Positions 44,458 through 55,609 are shown, numbered from the stretch's first letter. The stretch: DNA of 64,000 nt from Propionivibrio dicarboxylicus (GCA_945902805.1 CAMDMZ010000002.1:1-64000), one strand, 5' to 3'. Program-made: numbers and translations. The notes: a model not told the origin generated them from the letters alone.

Positions 44458-46083
44458 ATGAATACATCTCGCAGTCTGCTTGTCATCGCATGCGCGTTGG
44501 CGCTGAGCGCCAACGCCTGGGCCGCAAAAGTGCCGCCCGGCGCGAAGCTGCATGCCGTGCAGGAACTGGTGCGCGGCAACGGTACCGAGCCGGCGACGCT
44601 GGACCCGAACAAGATGGAAGGCCGGCCGGAATCGAACCTGGCCGTCGAATTGTTTGAGGGTTTGGTCTCGCTGGATCCCGATGGCAAGGTGATTCCGGGT
44701 GTAGCGGAGAAATGGGAAAGCAAGGAAGGTGGCCGCATCTGGGTGTTTTCGTTGCGCAAGACGGCCAAATGGTCGGACGGCAGCCCCGTCACTGCACGTG
44801 ACTTCGAGTTTTCGTTCAAGCGCATGGTCGATCCCAAGACCGCCTCGCAGTACGCCTGGTATCTTGGCAAGGCCGCCAATGTGTCGAACGCCGTAGCGGT
44901 GATGGAAGGCAAGAAGCCGCCTGCCGAGCTGGGCATCAAGGCATTGAACGACCACACGCTGCAATTCACGCTGGAAAAGCCGGTTGCCTATGTCGTCGCC
45001 ACGTTGGCGCACGGCAGCCTGATGCCCTTGCCACAGAAAGTGGTGGAAAAATTCGGCGACAAATGGACCGATGCAGCCAACCTTGTGAGCAACGGACCCT
45101 ACCGCCTGGTCGAGCGGGTGGTGAACGAGCGCATCGTGATGAAGCGTAATTCGCATTATTGGAACAATGCCGCGACCGTGATCGACAAGGTGACTTTCCT
45201 GCCAATCCAGCACCAGTCTGCCGAGTATCAACGTTATCGCGCCAACGAAATTGATCTCTCGGCGGATGGCGGCGTGCCGTCGGAGCAACTGGCACAAATC
45301 CGGCGCGATATCCCGAATGAGCTGGCCTATTGGCCGCAACTCGGCACTTACTATTACATCTTCAACTTCCGCACCAAGCCGTTTGACGATATCCGTGTGC
45401 GCAAGGCGTTGTCGCTGGCAATCAATCGCGAGATCATCGCCAAGAATATAGTCGGTACTGGCGAGACGGCGGCCTACAGCTTTACGCCCGCGACCACCGA
45501 TGGCTACAAGCCGATCGAGCATGCCTGGGAAAAGCTGACCCAGGCGCAACGTGATGACGAAGCCCGAAAACTGCTGGCCGAGGCCGGGTATGGTCCCGGG
45601 AAGCCACTCAAGTTTGAGTTGCTCTACAACACCAATGAGCTGCACAAGAAGATTGCCTTGGCCGTTGCCTCGATGTGGAAGAAGATCGGCCCGGTTGAAA
45701 TCGAACTGGTGAATCAGGAATGGAAGACCTTTCTTGATACACGCAACAACGGCAATTTTGCCGTCGCCCGCGCCGCCTGGATTGCCGACTATAACGAGCC
45801 CTCGACCATGCTGGACATGTTCCACAGCAAGCATGGCAACAACGACGGCAAATACCTGAGTGCGAAGTACGATGGCATCGTCGATGGTGCAAAGACGACG
45901 CTGGATGATGGCCAACGGCTTGCCGCATACCAGAATGCCGAACGCCAGTTGGCCGAGGATTTTCCGGTCGCTATCGTTTACCACTACTCGGTCCGCCATC
46001 TGATCAAGCCGTGGGTCAAGGGCTACGGGCGGAATCCGGAAGGGCGCATCAAGACCAGCGACCTTTACATTCTGGCTCACTGA
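44458..46083 (+). CDS. oppA: Oligopeptide ABC transporter substrate-binding protein OppA
   Basis: 541 aa, with a cleavable signal peptide ending NAWA (about 22) and no lipobox. SBP_bac_5 blocks: GTEPATLDPNKMEGRPESN, ELFEGLVSLDPDGKVIPGVAEKW, SNGPYRLVE, RKALSLAINREII. It delivers peptides to the OppBC permease encoded next. It starts a five-gene operon in the standard order A-B-C-D-F. Confidence 0.94.
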   Translation: MNTSRSLLVIACALALSANAWAAKVPPGAKLHAVQELVRGNGTEPATLDPNKMEGRPESNLAVELFEGLVSLDPDGKVIPGVAEKWESKEGGRIWVFSLRKTAKWSDGSPVTARDFEFSFKRMVDPKTASQYAWYLGKAANVSNAVAVMEGKKPPAELGIKALNDHTLQFTLEKPVAYVVATLAHGSLMPLPQKVVEKFGDKWTDAANLVSNGPYRLVERVVNERIVMKRNSHYWNNAATVIDKVTFLPIQHQSAEYQRYRANEIDLSADGGVPSEQLAQIRRDIPNELAYWPQLGTYYYIFNFRTKPFDDIRVRKALSLAINREIIAKNIVGTGETAAYSFTPATTDGYKPIEHAWEKLTQAQRDDEARKLLAEAGYGPGKPLKFELLYNTNELHKKIALAVASMWKKIGPVEIELVNQEWKTFLDTRNNGNFAVARAAWIADYNEPSTMLDMFHSKHGNNDGKYLSAKYDGIVDGAKTTLDDGQRLAAYQNAERQLAEDFPVAIVYHYSVRHLIKPWVKGYGRNPEGRIKTSDLYILAH

Positions 46084-46101
46084 TCCTGGCACTGCCGCCT
46101 C

Positions 46102-47028
46102 GTGCTCAAGTTCATTCTTCGGCGCATTCTTCTTGAAGCGCTGCCAACACTGTTGATCCTTGTCACGGTCACGTTCTTCCTGATCCGGCTGGCGCCGGGC
46201 GGTCCGTTTTCGGCGGAAATCGACGTGCCACCCGAAGTCAAGGCGGCGATTGAAGCCAAATACCGGTTGGATCAGAGTCTTCCGGCGCAGTACTTCGGCT
46301 ATCTGGCGGATCTCACACGCGGTGATTTCGGTCCCTCATTCAAGTACAAGGATTTCACGGTCAATGATCTGGTCAATAAAGCCATGCCAGTGTCGTTTCG
46401 ACTGGGCGTGACGGCGTTCATCATTGCGGTGATTCTGGGGGTCGGTGCTGGCGTGACGGCGGCTTTGCGCCAGAACACGTGGATCGACTATTCGGTGATG
46501 GGCGTCGCCATGATCGGCGTGGTTTTGCCGAATTTCGTCCTTGCTCCGGTGCTGGCGCTGATCTTTGCCATCTGGCTCAAGCTCCTGCCGGCCGGTGGCT
46601 GGGATGGCGGTCGCGCCATTTATATGGTGCTGCCGGTAGCGGTGCTCTGCCAGCACTACATCTCGGTCATTGCACGGATCACGCGCGGCAGCATGATCGA
46701 AGTGCTTGGCAGCCCCTTCATCCGTACCGCGCGCGCCAAGGGTTTGCCGATGCGCTACATCGTGCGCCGCCATGCACTCAAGCCCGCCATGTTGCCGGTC
46801 ATTTCCTATCTGGGGCCGGCGTTTGTCGGCATCATCACGGGGTCGGTGGTGGTCGAGACCTTTTTCGGTATTCCCGGGATCGGCCAGTTATTCGTCAATG
46901 GCGCGCTGAATCGTGATTACCCGATGGTGCTCGGCCTGACCATCCTGATCGGAACGCTGATGATCGTCTTCAATGCGATTGTCGACATCGTCTATGGGCT
47001 GATCGATCCACGGATTCGCATCAAGTGA
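46102..47028 (+). CDS. oppB: Oligopeptide ABC transporter permease OppB
   Basis: 308 aa from a GTG start. MLKFILRRILLEALPTLLILVTVTFFLIRLAPGGPF is the usual DppB/OppB N-terminus. Six helices and the EAA-type loop (SPFIRTARAKGLPMRYIVRRHALKPAMLPV) are present. Its stop overlaps the oppC start (GTGA). Confidence 0.94.
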   Translation: MLKFILRRILLEALPTLLILVTVTFFLIRLAPGGPFSAEIDVPPEVKAAIEAKYRLDQSLPAQYFGYLADLTRGDFGPSFKYKDFTVNDLVNKAMPVSFRLGVTAFIIAVILGVGAGVTAALRQNTWIDYSVMGVAMIGVVLPNFVLAPVLALIFAIWLKLLPAGGWDGGRAIYMVLPVAVLCQHYISVIARITRGSMIEVLGSPFIRTARAKGLPMRYIVRRHALKPAMLPVISYLGPAFVGIITGSVVVETFFGIPGIGQLFVNGALNRDYPMVLGLTILIGTLMIVFNAIVDIVYGLIDPRIRIK

Positions 47029-47942
47029 TCACACCACGCGTTCCCCTGCTGCCACCTCTGCCCGGGCTGGATGAGGATCTTGGTCTCGCGTTGCAAGGAC
47101 GTGGCTTGTGGACTGATGCGCGACGTCGTTTTTTGCGCAATCGCGCGGCCGTCGCCAGCTTGTTCGTGCTGGGGCTGATCGTCTTGCTGTGCGTGGCCGG
47201 TTCTGCGTTGTCGCCCAATATCTTTGATGAACCAGACTTTGCCGCCATGCACGCCCCTCCGTCGCTGGCCGGGCAACACTGGTTTGGTACCGATAATCTG
47301 GGGCGGGACCTGTTTGTGCGCACCTTGCTCGGTGGGCGAATTTCCCTGATGGTCGGGGCCCTGGGGGCGACGGTGGCGGTGCTGATCGGTACCTTGTACG
47401 GCGCCACGGCGGGTTTCGTCGGTGGCAAAACCGATAGCGTGATGATGCGTTTCCTTGAGATTTTGGCCAGTTTCCCGGTGATGTTTCTGGTGATCTTGCT
47501 AATGACTTTCTTTGGCCGCGAGTTGTGGCTGATCTTTGTTGCGATTGGGGCAGTGTCCTGGCTCGACATGGCGCGTATCGTGCGGGGGCAAACCCTATCG
47601 CTGAAGCGCAAGGAGTTCGTCGAGGTGGCTCAAGTTTGTGGCGTATCCAGTTTCGGCATCATCCGTCGCCACATCGTGCCCAATGCGCTCGGCATCGTCG
47701 CCGTGTATGCCACGCTGCTGGTGCCGTCGATGATCCTGTTCGAGAGTTTTCTGTCCTATCTTGGGCTGGGCGTGCAGGAACCGATGACCTCGTGGGGCGC
47801 CTTGCTCGAACAGGGCGCCAAATCGCTCGAAGCCGCACCTTGGGAATTGGCTTTTCCGGCCGGTTTTCTTGTCACGACGCTGTTCTGCTTCAACTTTATT
47901 GGCGACGGCTTGCGCGATGCCCTCGATCCGAAGGATCGTTGA
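47025..47942 (+). CDS. oppC: Oligopeptide ABC transporter permease OppC
   Basis: 305 aa from a GTG start overlapping the oppB stop. HWFGTDNLGRDLFVRTLLGGRISLMVG and the EAA loop KEFVEVAQVCGVSSFGIIRRHIVPN mark it as OppC/DppC. It ends in the family tail NFIGDGLRDALDPK. Confidence 0.94.
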   Translation: MITPRVPLLPPLPGLDEDLGLALQGRGLWTDARRRFLRNRAAVASLFVLGLIVLLCVAGSALSPNIFDEPDFAAMHAPPSLAGQHWFGTDNLGRDLFVRTLLGGRISLMVGALGATVAVLIGTLYGATAGFVGGKTDSVMMRFLEILASFPVMFLVILLMTFFGRELWLIFVAIGAVSWLDMARIVRGQTLSLKRKEFVEVAQVCGVSSFGIIRRHIVPNALGIVAVYATLLVPSMILFESFLSYLGLGVQEPMTSWGALLEQGAKSLEAAPWELAFPAGFLVTTLFCFNFIGDGLRDALDPKDR

Positions 47943-47943
47943 C

Positions 47944-48924
47944 GTGTCGCTACTCGATGTTCGCCAGCTCAATGTTCGCTTCGCCACGCCCGATGGCACG
48001 GTGGCGGCGGTCAACGACCTGTCGTTTGCACTGAATCCGGGCGAGTCGTTGGGCATCGTCGGAGAGTCGGGCTCCGGCAAGAGTCAGACGGCATTCGCGC
48101 TGATGGGTTTGCTGGCGAAAAACGGTACAGCGAGCGGTATGGTGGATTACGGTGGCGTCAACCTGCTGGCACTGGACGAGGCAGAACTGAATCGTCGGCG
48201 TGGAGTGGAGATCACCATGATCTACCAGGATCCGATGACCTCGCTGAATCCCTATTTGACCATCGGCGAACAGTTGATGGAGGTTCTGCGTTTTCACAAG
48301 CACATGGACAAATCGGCAGCGTTTGCCGAATCGCTGCGCATGCTCGATGCCGTCAAGATTGCCGAATCAACCCGGCGCATGAGCATGTATCCGCACGAGT
48401 TTTCCGGCGGCATGCGGCAGCGCGTGGTGATCGCCATGGCGCTGTTGTGCCGGCCAAAATTGCTGATCGCGGATGAGCCGACGACGGCGCTTGATGTCAC
48501 GGTTCAGGCGCAGATCCTGCAACTGCTGCAGGATCTACGTCGCGACTTCCAGACCGCCATCATCATGATTACCCACGATCTTGGCGTTGTTGCCGGCATC
48601 TGCGACCGGGTTCTGGTCATGTATGCGGGACGGATGATGGAGGAGGGCGCAGCTCAGGACATTTTCGCGCAGCCTTCACACCCTTACACCCGTGGTCTGT
48701 TGCAGGCCGTGCCGTGTCTCGATGCCAGCCACGGCGAGCAGTATCTGGCGACCATTCCTGGCAATCCGCCGAATGTCCTGGCCTTGCCCCCCGGTTGTCC
48801 ATTCGCTCCGCGTTGTGTCGAACGCTTCGACGCCTGTCTGAGACCAGCGCCACTGCAGCGGTTTGCTGTCGATCGTCAGCGCGCCTGCCACCGGACGACC
48901 ACTGAATTGGGTGTGGTCGCGTGA
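47944..48924 (+). CDS. oppD: Oligopeptide ABC transporter ATPase OppD
   Basis: 326 aa from the GTG at 47944, one base after the oppC stop. Walker A GESGSGKS, signature [15 protein letters not shown], Walker [16 protein letters not shown]-loop [10 protein letters not shown]. The C-terminal [14 protein letters not shown] is the cysteine-rich end (iron-sulfur type) common to OppD/DppD. Confidence 0.95.
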   Translation: MSLLDVRQLNVRFATPDGTVAAVNDLSFALNPGESLGIVGESGSGKSQTAFALMGLLAKNGTASGMVDYGGVNLLALDEAELNRRRGVEITMIYQDPMTSLNPYLTIGEQLMEVLRFHKHMDKSAAFAESLRMLDAVKIAESTRRMSMYPHEFSGGMRQRVVIAMALLCRPKLLIADEPTTALDVTVQAQILQLLQDLRRDFQTAIIMITHDLGVVAGICDRVLVMYAGRMMEEGAAQDIFAQPSHPYTRGLLQAVPCLDASHGEQYLATIPGNPPNVLALPPGCPFAPRCVERFDACLRPAPLQRFAVDRQRACHRTTTELGVVA

Positions 48925-49919
48925 GTCAGGCCCAGGATCAAGCTTTGCTGGTCGTTGATGACTTGCACGTGCATTTCAATGTCGGTCGCGAAAGTCTTCT
49001 GCCGTGGTCGCCGCCGCGTCTGCTGAAGGCGGTGTCTGGTGTCAGTTTCACCTTGCGAGCCGGCGAAACGCTGGGCATCGTCGGTGAATCCGGCTGCGGC
49101 AAGAGTTCGCTGGCGCGGGCCCTGATCGGTCTCAATCCGGTGACTGCCGGCAGTGTCAAGCTCGCCGGCCGCGAGTTAGCCGGCTTGCCAGCCAGCCAGT
49201 GGCGGCCTTTGCGCAGCGAGATGCAGATGATCTTCCAGGATCCACTGTCGTCGCTCAATCCGCGCATGACCATCGGCGAAATCATCGCCGAGCCGCTGCG
49301 AACCTTGCAACCTAGCCTGAGTCGCGTCGATGTGAAGCATGAACTCGATCGCGTCATGGCGCGTGTTGGGCTCCTGCCGAATGTCATCAACCGCTATCCG
49401 CACGAATTCTCTGGCGGTCAGTGCCAGCGCGTCGGCATTGCCCGTGCATTGATTGTGCGTCCCAAACTGATCATCTGCGACGAGCCGGTGTCGGCGCTCG
49501 ACGTCTCCATTCAGGCCCAGGTGATCAATCTGCTGGTGGATCTGCAAAAAGACGAAGGTCTGGCCTTGATCTTCATCGCTCACGATCTGGCGGTGGTGCG
49601 CCATATTTCCGATCGCGTCATGGTCATGTATCTGGGCAAGGTCATGGAAAGCGCGCCGGCCGATGAGCTATTTAGTCGGCCGCAGCACCCGTATACCCAG
49701 GCCTTGCTCTCCGCCGTGCCAATTCCCGATCCGCAACGCCAACGCAGCCGAGTGATTCAGATTCTCGAAGGCGATTTGCCCAGCCCGATTTCTCCTCCCT
49801 CAGGCTGCGTGTTTCGCACGCGTTGCCCGCAGGCGTTCGCTGATTGCGCCACCGATGTACCGGAATTACGCGAAGCGGAGTGTGGTGGCGCACATCGCTT
49901 GGCGTGCCGCCGACACTGA
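48921..49919 (+). CDS. oppF: Oligopeptide ABC transporter ATPase OppF
   Basis: 332 aa from a GTG overlapping the oppD stop. Walker A GESGCGKS, signature [15 protein letters not shown], Walker [15 protein letters not shown]. The tail has the cysteine cluster [14 protein letters not shown]. It pairs with OppD to energise peptide uptake and closes the operon. Confidence 0.95.
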   Translation: MSQAQDQALLVVDDLHVHFNVGRESLLPWSPPRLLKAVSGVSFTLRAGETLGIVGESGCGKSSLARALIGLNPVTAGSVKLAGRELAGLPASQWRPLRSEMQMIFQDPLSSLNPRMTIGEIIAEPLRTLQPSLSRVDVKHELDRVMARVGLLPNVINRYPHEFSGGQCQRVGIARALIVRPKLIICDEPVSALDVSIQAQVINLLVDLQKDEGLALIFIAHDLAVVRHISDRVMVMYLGKVMESAPADELFSRPQHPYTQALLSAVPIPDPQRQRSRVIQILEGDLPSPISPPSGCVFRTRCPQAFADCATDVPELREAECGGAHRLACRRH

Positions 49920-50059
49920 ACTGCTCGTTTAGCCGTGGCCAACGTGGGTGGGATTTGATACACAGTCCCTGATTGACCAAAGCGATTCGTGCGGAAATTG
50001 ATATTCCTTGCACCATGATGGGGCGTAACATGCGCGCCAAATTGATCGGAGTGTTGAAC

Positions 50060-52159
50060 ATGGACAGGACTTCATTACGTACGGGCTTCAATCGGATCAT
50101 GCTGGGTTTGCTGGCGGGTGGCCTGGCTCAGTTTTCGTGGGCTGCCGACGCCGACCCGTTTTTTGATCTTGATCTGAAAGAAGTGCTGAGCCTGGAGATA
50201 ACTTCAGTCTCCAAGAAGCCGCAAACCTTATCGCAGGCAGCCGCTGCCGCTTTCGTCATTACCTCCGATGATATTCGGCGCTCCGGCGCGACCAGTATTC
50301 CCGATGTGCTGCGTATGGCGCCGGGTATTCAGGTTGGCCAGATCAGTTCCAATGCCTGGGCTGTCAGCGCCCGTGGTCTCGACGGCCGGTTTACCAACAA
50401 GTTGCTGGTCCTGATGGACGGGCGCAGTCTCTATACGCCGACGTATTCCGGTGTGTATTGGGACGTGCAGGATACGATCCTCGCCGATATCGAACGTATT
50501 GAAATCATCCGTGGCCCCGGAGCCGCGCTGTGGGGCGCCAACGCCGTCAATGGGGTGATCAACATCATCACCAAGTCGGCGGCAGCAACGCAGGGCGGAC
50601 TCGCGAGCGTGCGCCTGGGCGACGAAGAGAAGCAGTCGGTCGCGCTCCGCTATGGTGGCCAGCTTGGCGAGATTGGCCACTGGCGTATTTATGCCAAGGG
50701 TTCTGAACGCGATGAATCCGTGATCGAGGCGCTGGGTTCTGCCGGTCATGACCAGTGGCGCCAGAATCGCATCGGATTCCGCACCGATTTCGCCACAGGC
50801 AGTCACGACGCATTTACCGTGCAAGGGGACGCTTACCGGGGCCGCTCCGGCGAATCCACAGTTTTGAATTTCCTGACGCCACCCTATAACGCCCTTATGG
50901 GAACCACGCAGAAAGTATCCGGCGGGAATCTGCTCGGCCGCTGGCAGCGGGAAATTTCCGCGATCGACTCGTTTACCTTGCAAGGCTATATTGACCACGC
51001 CGATCGTGACTGGCCTGCTCACCTGACCGATGAGCGGACCATCTTTGACGTTGATTTCCAGTTTCGGACCAAGCGCTTCGACGGACACGACCTGGTCGTT
51101 GGCGCTGGCTATCGGCAGGCCAATGACCGCATCGCAAATTCCGTGACTGGTATCCCGTCCACAGCGCTGCCGTATGTGACCTTCCTGCAAACGGAAGCGA
51201 AGCGCAAATTGTCGAGCGTCTTTATTCAGGACGACATCACCTTGTCGTCCAATAAATTGATCTTGACGCTCGGTACCAAGTTGGAGCACAACGATTACAC
51301 CGGAACCGAACATCAGCCCAATGCCCGCCTGCTGTGGACTCCCAATGACGGAACTACGGTGTGGGGTGCTGTGGCCCGTGCCGTGCGGACGCCCAGTCGA
51401 CTCGATGGCGGTGGTTTGGTCAACCAGACTGTTCTGCCACCGCTCTCTTTCCGCAATCCGCTGCCGCTGCCGGCACTGCTGCAGGGCTATGGCGAAGTGG
51501 GTTCAGAAACTCTGCGCGCCTACGAAGTGGGTTGGAAGCAACGCTTCAGCCCCAGTGTAAGCGTCGACCTGGCCATGTATTACAACGATTACGACGAATT
51601 GAGGACCGGGCGTTTCGTCAGCCCGGTGTGCCAACCATCGGGTTTGCCGGTGGCCTCGGGATGCTTTCTCTTTCCGGGGCAAGCCTACGTCGTGCAGCCG
51701 GTCGCAGCCGGGAACATGGCGACCGGGCATAGTCAGGGTTTTGAGCTGGCTGCCGACTGGCGTGCCATGGCGAACCTGAAGTTCCAACTTGCGCTGTCGC
51801 AATTTTCCATGACGATCAAGGAGCAAGGCAACGCGTTTAGCACCGATCGCGAAGGTAGCGTGCCAAAACAACAACTTTCGCTGCGTACCGCATGGAATCC
51901 GCGTGCCGACACCGATATCGATCTATGGCTGCGCCATGTCGGACGGGTGGTCGATCTTGGCGAGTCCATCATCCCGATCCCCGCCTATACCGAACTTGAT
52001 CTGCGCCTGGCTTTTCGGCCACTCAAGAATGTCGAAGTCAGTCTGGTCGGCCGCAACTTGCTCAAGAAACGGCATGCGGAATTTGTGTCCGAGGCGCTGG
52101 ATGTGCCTCCCATGTTGGTCGAGCGCTCAGTTTATGGCCAGGTCAACTGGAAGTTCTGA
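50060..52159 (+). CDS. TonB-dependent receptor linked to a YfiR-type sensing system
   Basis: 699 aa from the ATG at 50060, with GGAG eight bases upstream. The upstream in-frame starts lack signal-peptide character. The signal peptide ends SWAAD (about 30). The plug reads LEITSVSKKPQTLSQAAAAAFVITSDDIRRSGATSIPDVLRMAPGIQVG, and the barrel runs to the C-terminal aromatic (VYGQVNWKF). No N-terminal signalling (STN) domain is present. Genes for a YfiR-like periplasmic protein and a hybrid kinase follow closely, so the receptor probably serves sensing as well as or instead of uptake. The ligand is unknown. Confidence 0.88.
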   Translation: MDRTSLRTGFNRIMLGLLAGGLAQFSWAADADPFFDLDLKEVLSLEITSVSKKPQTLSQAAAAAFVITSDDIRRSGATSIPDVLRMAPGIQVGQISSNAWAVSARGLDGRFTNKLLVLMDGRSLYTPTYSGVYWDVQDTILADIERIEIIRGPGAALWGANAVNGVINIITKSAAATQGGLASVRLGDEEKQSVALRYGGQLGEIGHWRIYAKGSERDESVIEALGSAGHDQWRQNRIGFRTDFATGSHDAFTVQGDAYRGRSGESTVLNFLTPPYNALMGTTQKVSGGNLLGRWQREISAIDSFTLQGYIDHADRDWPAHLTDERTIFDVDFQFRTKRFDGHDLVVGAGYRQANDRIANSVTGIPSTALPYVTFLQTEAKRKLSSVFIQDDITLSSNKLILTLGTKLEHNDYTGTEHQPNARLLWTPNDGTTVWGAVARAVRTPSRLDGGGLVNQTVLPPLSFRNPLPLPALLQGYGEVGSETLRAYEVGWKQRFSPSVSVDLAMYYNDYDELRTGRFVSPVCQPSGLPVASGCFLFPGQAYVVQPVAAGNMATGHSQGFELAADWRAMANLKFQLALSQFSMTIKEQGNAFSTDREGSVPKQQLSLRTAWNPRADTDIDLWLRHVGRVVDLGESIIPIPAYTELDLRLAFRPLKNVEVSLVGRNLLKKRHAEFVSEALDVPPMLVERSVYGQVNWKF

Positions 52160-52190
52160 ACCCGAACGGACGATTCGGTAAGAAGTGCGC

Positions 52191-52763
52191 ATGAAGTTTT
52201 TGTCGGCTTTTTTCGCGACGCGTGCGAAGCGTTTGCCTCTTGTCGTGCTGACAGCATTTGCGGTCGGACTCGGGATGGCAGGCGAACCCTATGCTGAGAC
52301 GGCGTTGCAGCGTGAGGACCGGATCAAGGCAGCGCTGATCTTCAAACTCGTCAAGTTCATCGATTGGCCGGCACAAGCTCTGGCTGGCAAGGATCCGCTG
52401 CAAATTTGCGCGTTGGGTAGTTCTGCTGTGGGCGATGCTCTGGCGGTCGTCGATGGCCGTCCGGCGCGCGACCGTCTGGCGCAGTTCCGCCGTATTGGCG
52501 GGCTCGCGGCGGCGGACGTCAAGTCTTGTCACGTGCTGTTCATCCCGGCCGGATCACGCGAAATGGTGGCCGGCACTGTTGTACCAAAGAGCCTGGGCGT
52601 CTTGACCATCAGTGACGCCCCAGATTTTGCCCGTCGCGGCGGCATGATCGGTCTGGTTCGGGACGAGAATAAGATTGGTTTTGAAATCAATCTCCACACC
52701 GCCCGCGATGCCGGGCTGGCTCCCGGCGCATCGTTGCTTGAACTGGCAATCATCGTCGATTGA
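52191..52763 (+). CDS. YfiR-like (DUF4154) periplasmic protein
   Basis: 190 aa from the ATG at 52191 (GTG at 52185 is also possible). A signal peptide ends near PYAE. The core (RIKAALIFKLVKFIDWP, ICALGSSAVGDAL, ADVKSCHVLFIPAGS, VLTISDAPDFARRGGMIGLV, KIGFEINLHTARDAGL) is the YfiR family. In Pseudomonas, YfiR holds the diguanylate cyclase YfiN inactive from the periplasm. Here the downstream partner is a kinase with a periplasmic CHASE8-like domain instead. Confidence 0.9.
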   Translation: MKFLSAFFATRAKRLPLVVLTAFAVGLGMAGEPYAETALQREDRIKAALIFKLVKFIDWPAQALAGKDPLQICALGSSAVGDALAVVDGRPARDRLAQFRRIGGLAAADVKSCHVLFIPAGSREMVAGTVVPKSLGVLTISDAPDFARRGGMIGLVRDENKIGFEINLHTARDAGLAPGASLLELAIIVD

Positions 52764-52768
52764 CGACC

Positions 52769-55609
52769 ATGCGTGATGAATCGGATTTGCGACGGCCGCT
52801 AGGCTCGATACGCGACAAACTTTCACGTCTGGTCTGGCGTGCGTTGGCCAGTGCCTTGGTAGCGATTGCTGTCGCGGTACTGCTGTTTCAAACCTGGACC
52901 TTCGCCACCACGATGATTGACCGCTTGTCGGTGGTGGCCAAAGTGGTTACTGTCAACGTGGCGGCTGCGCTCGAATTCGAAGAGGAGCGCCAGGCAAGCA
53001 AACTCCTGGCGTCTATCGAGGGCGAGCAAGATATACGACTGATTACCGTGTTTACCGGGGATGGCAAGTTCTTTGCCGGCTACCGACACGCGGACGGCGC
53101 ACGTCCCGATGTGGCGGACGGTAGTGCCTGGCTCCAGGAGAGTGTCGCCAGCAGCGTCAGTGCCTATCGCTTTGGTTTGCATCAAGTCGAGTATCTGGAG
53201 CCGGTCATCCTGCACCGGGAAACGATCGGTTACGTCTACCTTCAAGCCAGTCCGGAGCGTTTCTATCTGCAACTGGCCGGCAGCGGTGTTCTGATTGTGG
53301 TTTCCATCCTGCTTTCGGGCTGGCTGGCCATCTATTCGACAACACGCCTGCAGCGACGCATCGTCGATCCCATTTTGCGTTTGGCGGATTCGGTGCGCCA
53401 GGTGACGGACAAACAGAACTTCAGCATCCGTGTGCCAGGCGGCGGTAGCGATGAGGTTGGCCAGTTGACGACCGGTTTCAATGAAATGCTGGCGCAACTG
53501 GAGCAGCGCGATCGTTACCTTGCGGAGCGCAGCCGCGAGCTGGCGGACAGTAATCGCGACCTGGAACTCGCCGTTGCCGACGCGACCGATGCCCGGATGC
53601 GTGCCGAGGAGGCCACACGCTCAAAATCGATGTTCCTCGCCAATATGAGTCACGAAGTCCGCACACCGATGAATGGTGTGCTGGGGATGACGGAACTGTT
53701 GCTCGATTCAGAATTGACCGACGAGCAGCGCCGGCTGGCGCAAACGGCCCTGCGTTCCGGACAAGCCCTGATGGGGGTGATCAATGACATCCTCGATTTC
53801 TCAAAAATCGAGGCCGGCAAGCTGGAGTTGGATCAGACCGATTTCCTGTTGCGAGACCTGTTCGAGGACGTCATCGGCTTGTTTGCCGAACGCGCCCAGA
53901 GCAAGGGCCTGGAAATTCATGGCCAACTCGCACCCGATCTGCCACTCTGGGTACGGGCAGATAACGGCCGTTTGCGGCAGATTCTGTCCAACCTGTTGAG
54001 CAATGCAATCAAATTTACCGAGCACGGCGAAATTGTCGTTTGGGCAGGCGTTGCCGAATTCTGTGGCGAACAGGTGTTGCTGCGAGTGGAAGTCAAGGAT
54101 ACCGGTTGCGGAATTCCCGAGGAACAGCAGGAGACGGTATTTGAAGAGTTCGATCAGGGCGACAAGGGTACGGCTCGTCGCCATGGCGGCACTGGGCTGG
54201 GCCTTTCGATCATTCGTCGTCTGAGTGAATTGATGGGCGGCGCCGTGGGGTTGCGCAGTGAAGTCGGGGTCGGAAGCACCTTCTGGTTTTCGGTTCGGCT
54301 GGATCTGACGCAGGAACAAACTCGCAGTGAAGTTGATCAGGATGGCGATGGCGATGGCCTGCGCGGTCTGAAGGTGCTGATCGTTGACGATAACGCGACC
54401 AATCGCGCGATCTTGCTCGCTCATGTCTTCGGTTGGGGCATGTCGGCCGATGCCGCCGCCAATGGCGGTGACGCGCTGGTGAAGCTGCGCCACGCCGCGC
54501 AGGGCGGTCTGCCCTACCACGTCGTGCTACTCGATATGTTGATGCCCGGTATGGACGGCGTCACGGTAACCCAGCGGATTCGTTCCGATCCGCTGTTGGC
54601 GGCAGTCCGCGTCATCATGCTGACATCGATGACTCGTGTCGGGGCGGCACAGGTGGCACTTGCCGCCGGGGTCGATCGCTATATCCTCAAACCGGTACGC
54701 AAGGCGCAACTCTTTGGTGGCATGCGCGTGGCACTGGGGCTGGCGGCCGAAGATATTGCAGCGAATACAGACAATCGGGACAAGTTGCCGGTGTTTGCCG
54801 GCTTGAACGTTCTTCTGGTCGAAGATAACCCGGTCAATCAGGAGGTGGCGAGCATGACCTTGCGCCAGATGGGTTGCCGGGTGACCGTGGCTGGTGGTGG
54901 GGTGGAGGGCGTCGCGGCGGCAACCTCGAGTCAGTACAACATCATCCTGATGGACTGCCAGATGCCGGATATCGATGGCTATGAAGCGACGCGGCGTATT
55001 CGCAGTTGGGAAGCTCGACAGGCGGCGCGTGGGACTACAGCAACACGCGTACCGGTAATCGCCCTCACGGCCAATGCCATGCAAGGTAGCCGCGAGGCCT
55101 GCATTGCATCCGGGATGGATGATTTCATCTCTAAACCGTTTAACCGCAAGGCGCTCAAGGCCATGCTTGAGCGCTGGGTACTGTCGACGCCAGCGGCGCC
55201 AGGTAATGAGCCGTTCATGGCCAGCGCCGAACCTCCGCCTGTGGTCGTATTCGACCAGAGCGCGATCGAGTCGCTGTTGGAGTTGGGTCAGACCGACTTT
55301 GTGCAGCACGTGGTAAAGACCTTTTTCAAGGCCTCGGCGGATAGCCTCCAACAACTGCGTCATGCGTTCGACGCTGCCGATGGACGACTCGTGGGGCGCA
55401 CCGCTCACGCGCTGAAATCAGCCAGTGGCAACGTTGGCTTGATGCTTGTTGCCGAGCGCGCGCGGTCAATCGAAATGTTTGGCAAGGCGGGTGACCTCGA
55501 TCCCGCGCGGAGAGAATTCGACCTCCTGATGACGGAGTACCCGGGCGCGCTCGACATTCTCCGTGCGGCCACCGCGCCGGATTTGCTACACCCGACCAGC
55601 CAAGTTTAG
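52769..55609 (+). CDS. BarA-like hybrid histidine kinase CHASE8-HAMP-HisKA-HATPase-REC-REC-HPt
   Basis: 946 aa from the ATG at 52769; a TTG at 52760 overlapping the YfiR stop would add three residues. Helix 1 lies at about 23-43. A periplasmic region similar to CHASE8 of YfiN-type proteins (about 45-150) precedes helix 2 (about 170-190) and HAMP (about 192-245). HisKA has H295 ([12 protein letters not shown]); the ATPase domain has [14 protein letters not shown] and RHGGTGLGL. Receivers carry D589 ([12 protein letters not shown]) and D729 ([13 protein letters not shown]), and HPt has H880 ([14 protein letters not shown]). It likely receives a signal from the YfiR-like protein and outer-membrane receptor and feeds an unlinked response regulator. 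Confidence 0.92.
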   Translation: MRDESDLRRPLGSIRDKLSRLVWRALASALVAIAVAVLLFQTWTFATTMIDRLSVVAKVVTVNVAAALEFEEERQASKLLASIEGEQDIRLITVFTGDGKFFAGYRHADGARPDVADGSAWLQESVASSVSAYRFGLHQVEYLEPVILHRETIGYVYLQASPERFYLQLAGSGVLIVVSILLSGWLAIYSTTRLQRRIVDPILRLADSVRQVTDKQNFSIRVPGGGSDEVGQLTTGFNEMLAQLEQRDRYLAERSRELADSNRDLELAVADATDARMRAEEATRSKSMFLANMSHEVRTPMNGVLGMTELLLDSELTDEQRRLAQTALRSGQALMGVINDILDFSKIEAGKLELDQTDFLLRDLFEDVIGLFAERAQSKGLEIHGQLAPDLPLWVRADNGRLRQILSNLLSNAIKFTEHGEIVVWAGVAEFCGEQVLLRVEVKDTGCGIPEEQQETVFEEFDQGDKGTARRHGGTGLGLSIIRRLSELMGGAVGLRSEVGVGSTFWFSVRLDLTQEQTRSEVDQDGDGDGLRGLKVLIVDDNATNRAILLAHVFGWGMSADAAANGGDALVKLRHAAQGGLPYHVVLLDMLMPGMDGVTVTQRIRSDPLLAAVRVIMLTSMTRVGAAQVALAAGVDRYILKPVRKAQLFGGMRVALGLAAEDIAANTDNRDKLPVFAGLNVLLVEDNPVNQEVASMTLRQMGCRVTVAGGGVEGVAAATSSQYNIILMDCQMPDIDGYEATRRIRSWEARQAARGTTATRVPVIALTANAMQGSREACIASGMDDFISKPFNRKALKAMLERWVLSTPAAPGNEPFMASAEPPPVVVFDQSAIESLLELGQTDFVQHVVKTFFKASADSLQQLRHAFDAADGRLVGRTAHALKSASGNVGLMLVAERARSIEMFGKAGDLDPARREFDLLMTEYPGALDILRAATAPDLLHPTSQV

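Noticed and set aside
45451-45470. GTCGGTACTGGCGAGACGGC in oppA, close to the dispersed repeat core
   Set aside because: It lacks the A-run, and the encoded GTGETAAYSFTP matches a conserved OppA loop, so chance or family constraint explains it.
44416-46092. A 558-codon open frame antisense to oppA
   Set aside because: It mirrors the codon pattern of oppA, has no domain, and oppA is certain; a GC-rich shadow frame.
46441-46460. GTCGGTGCTGGCGTGACGGC in oppB, close to the repeat core
   Set aside because: No A-run, and it lies in a membrane helix leading into the conserved AALRQNTW segment; ordinary coding sequence is sufficient.
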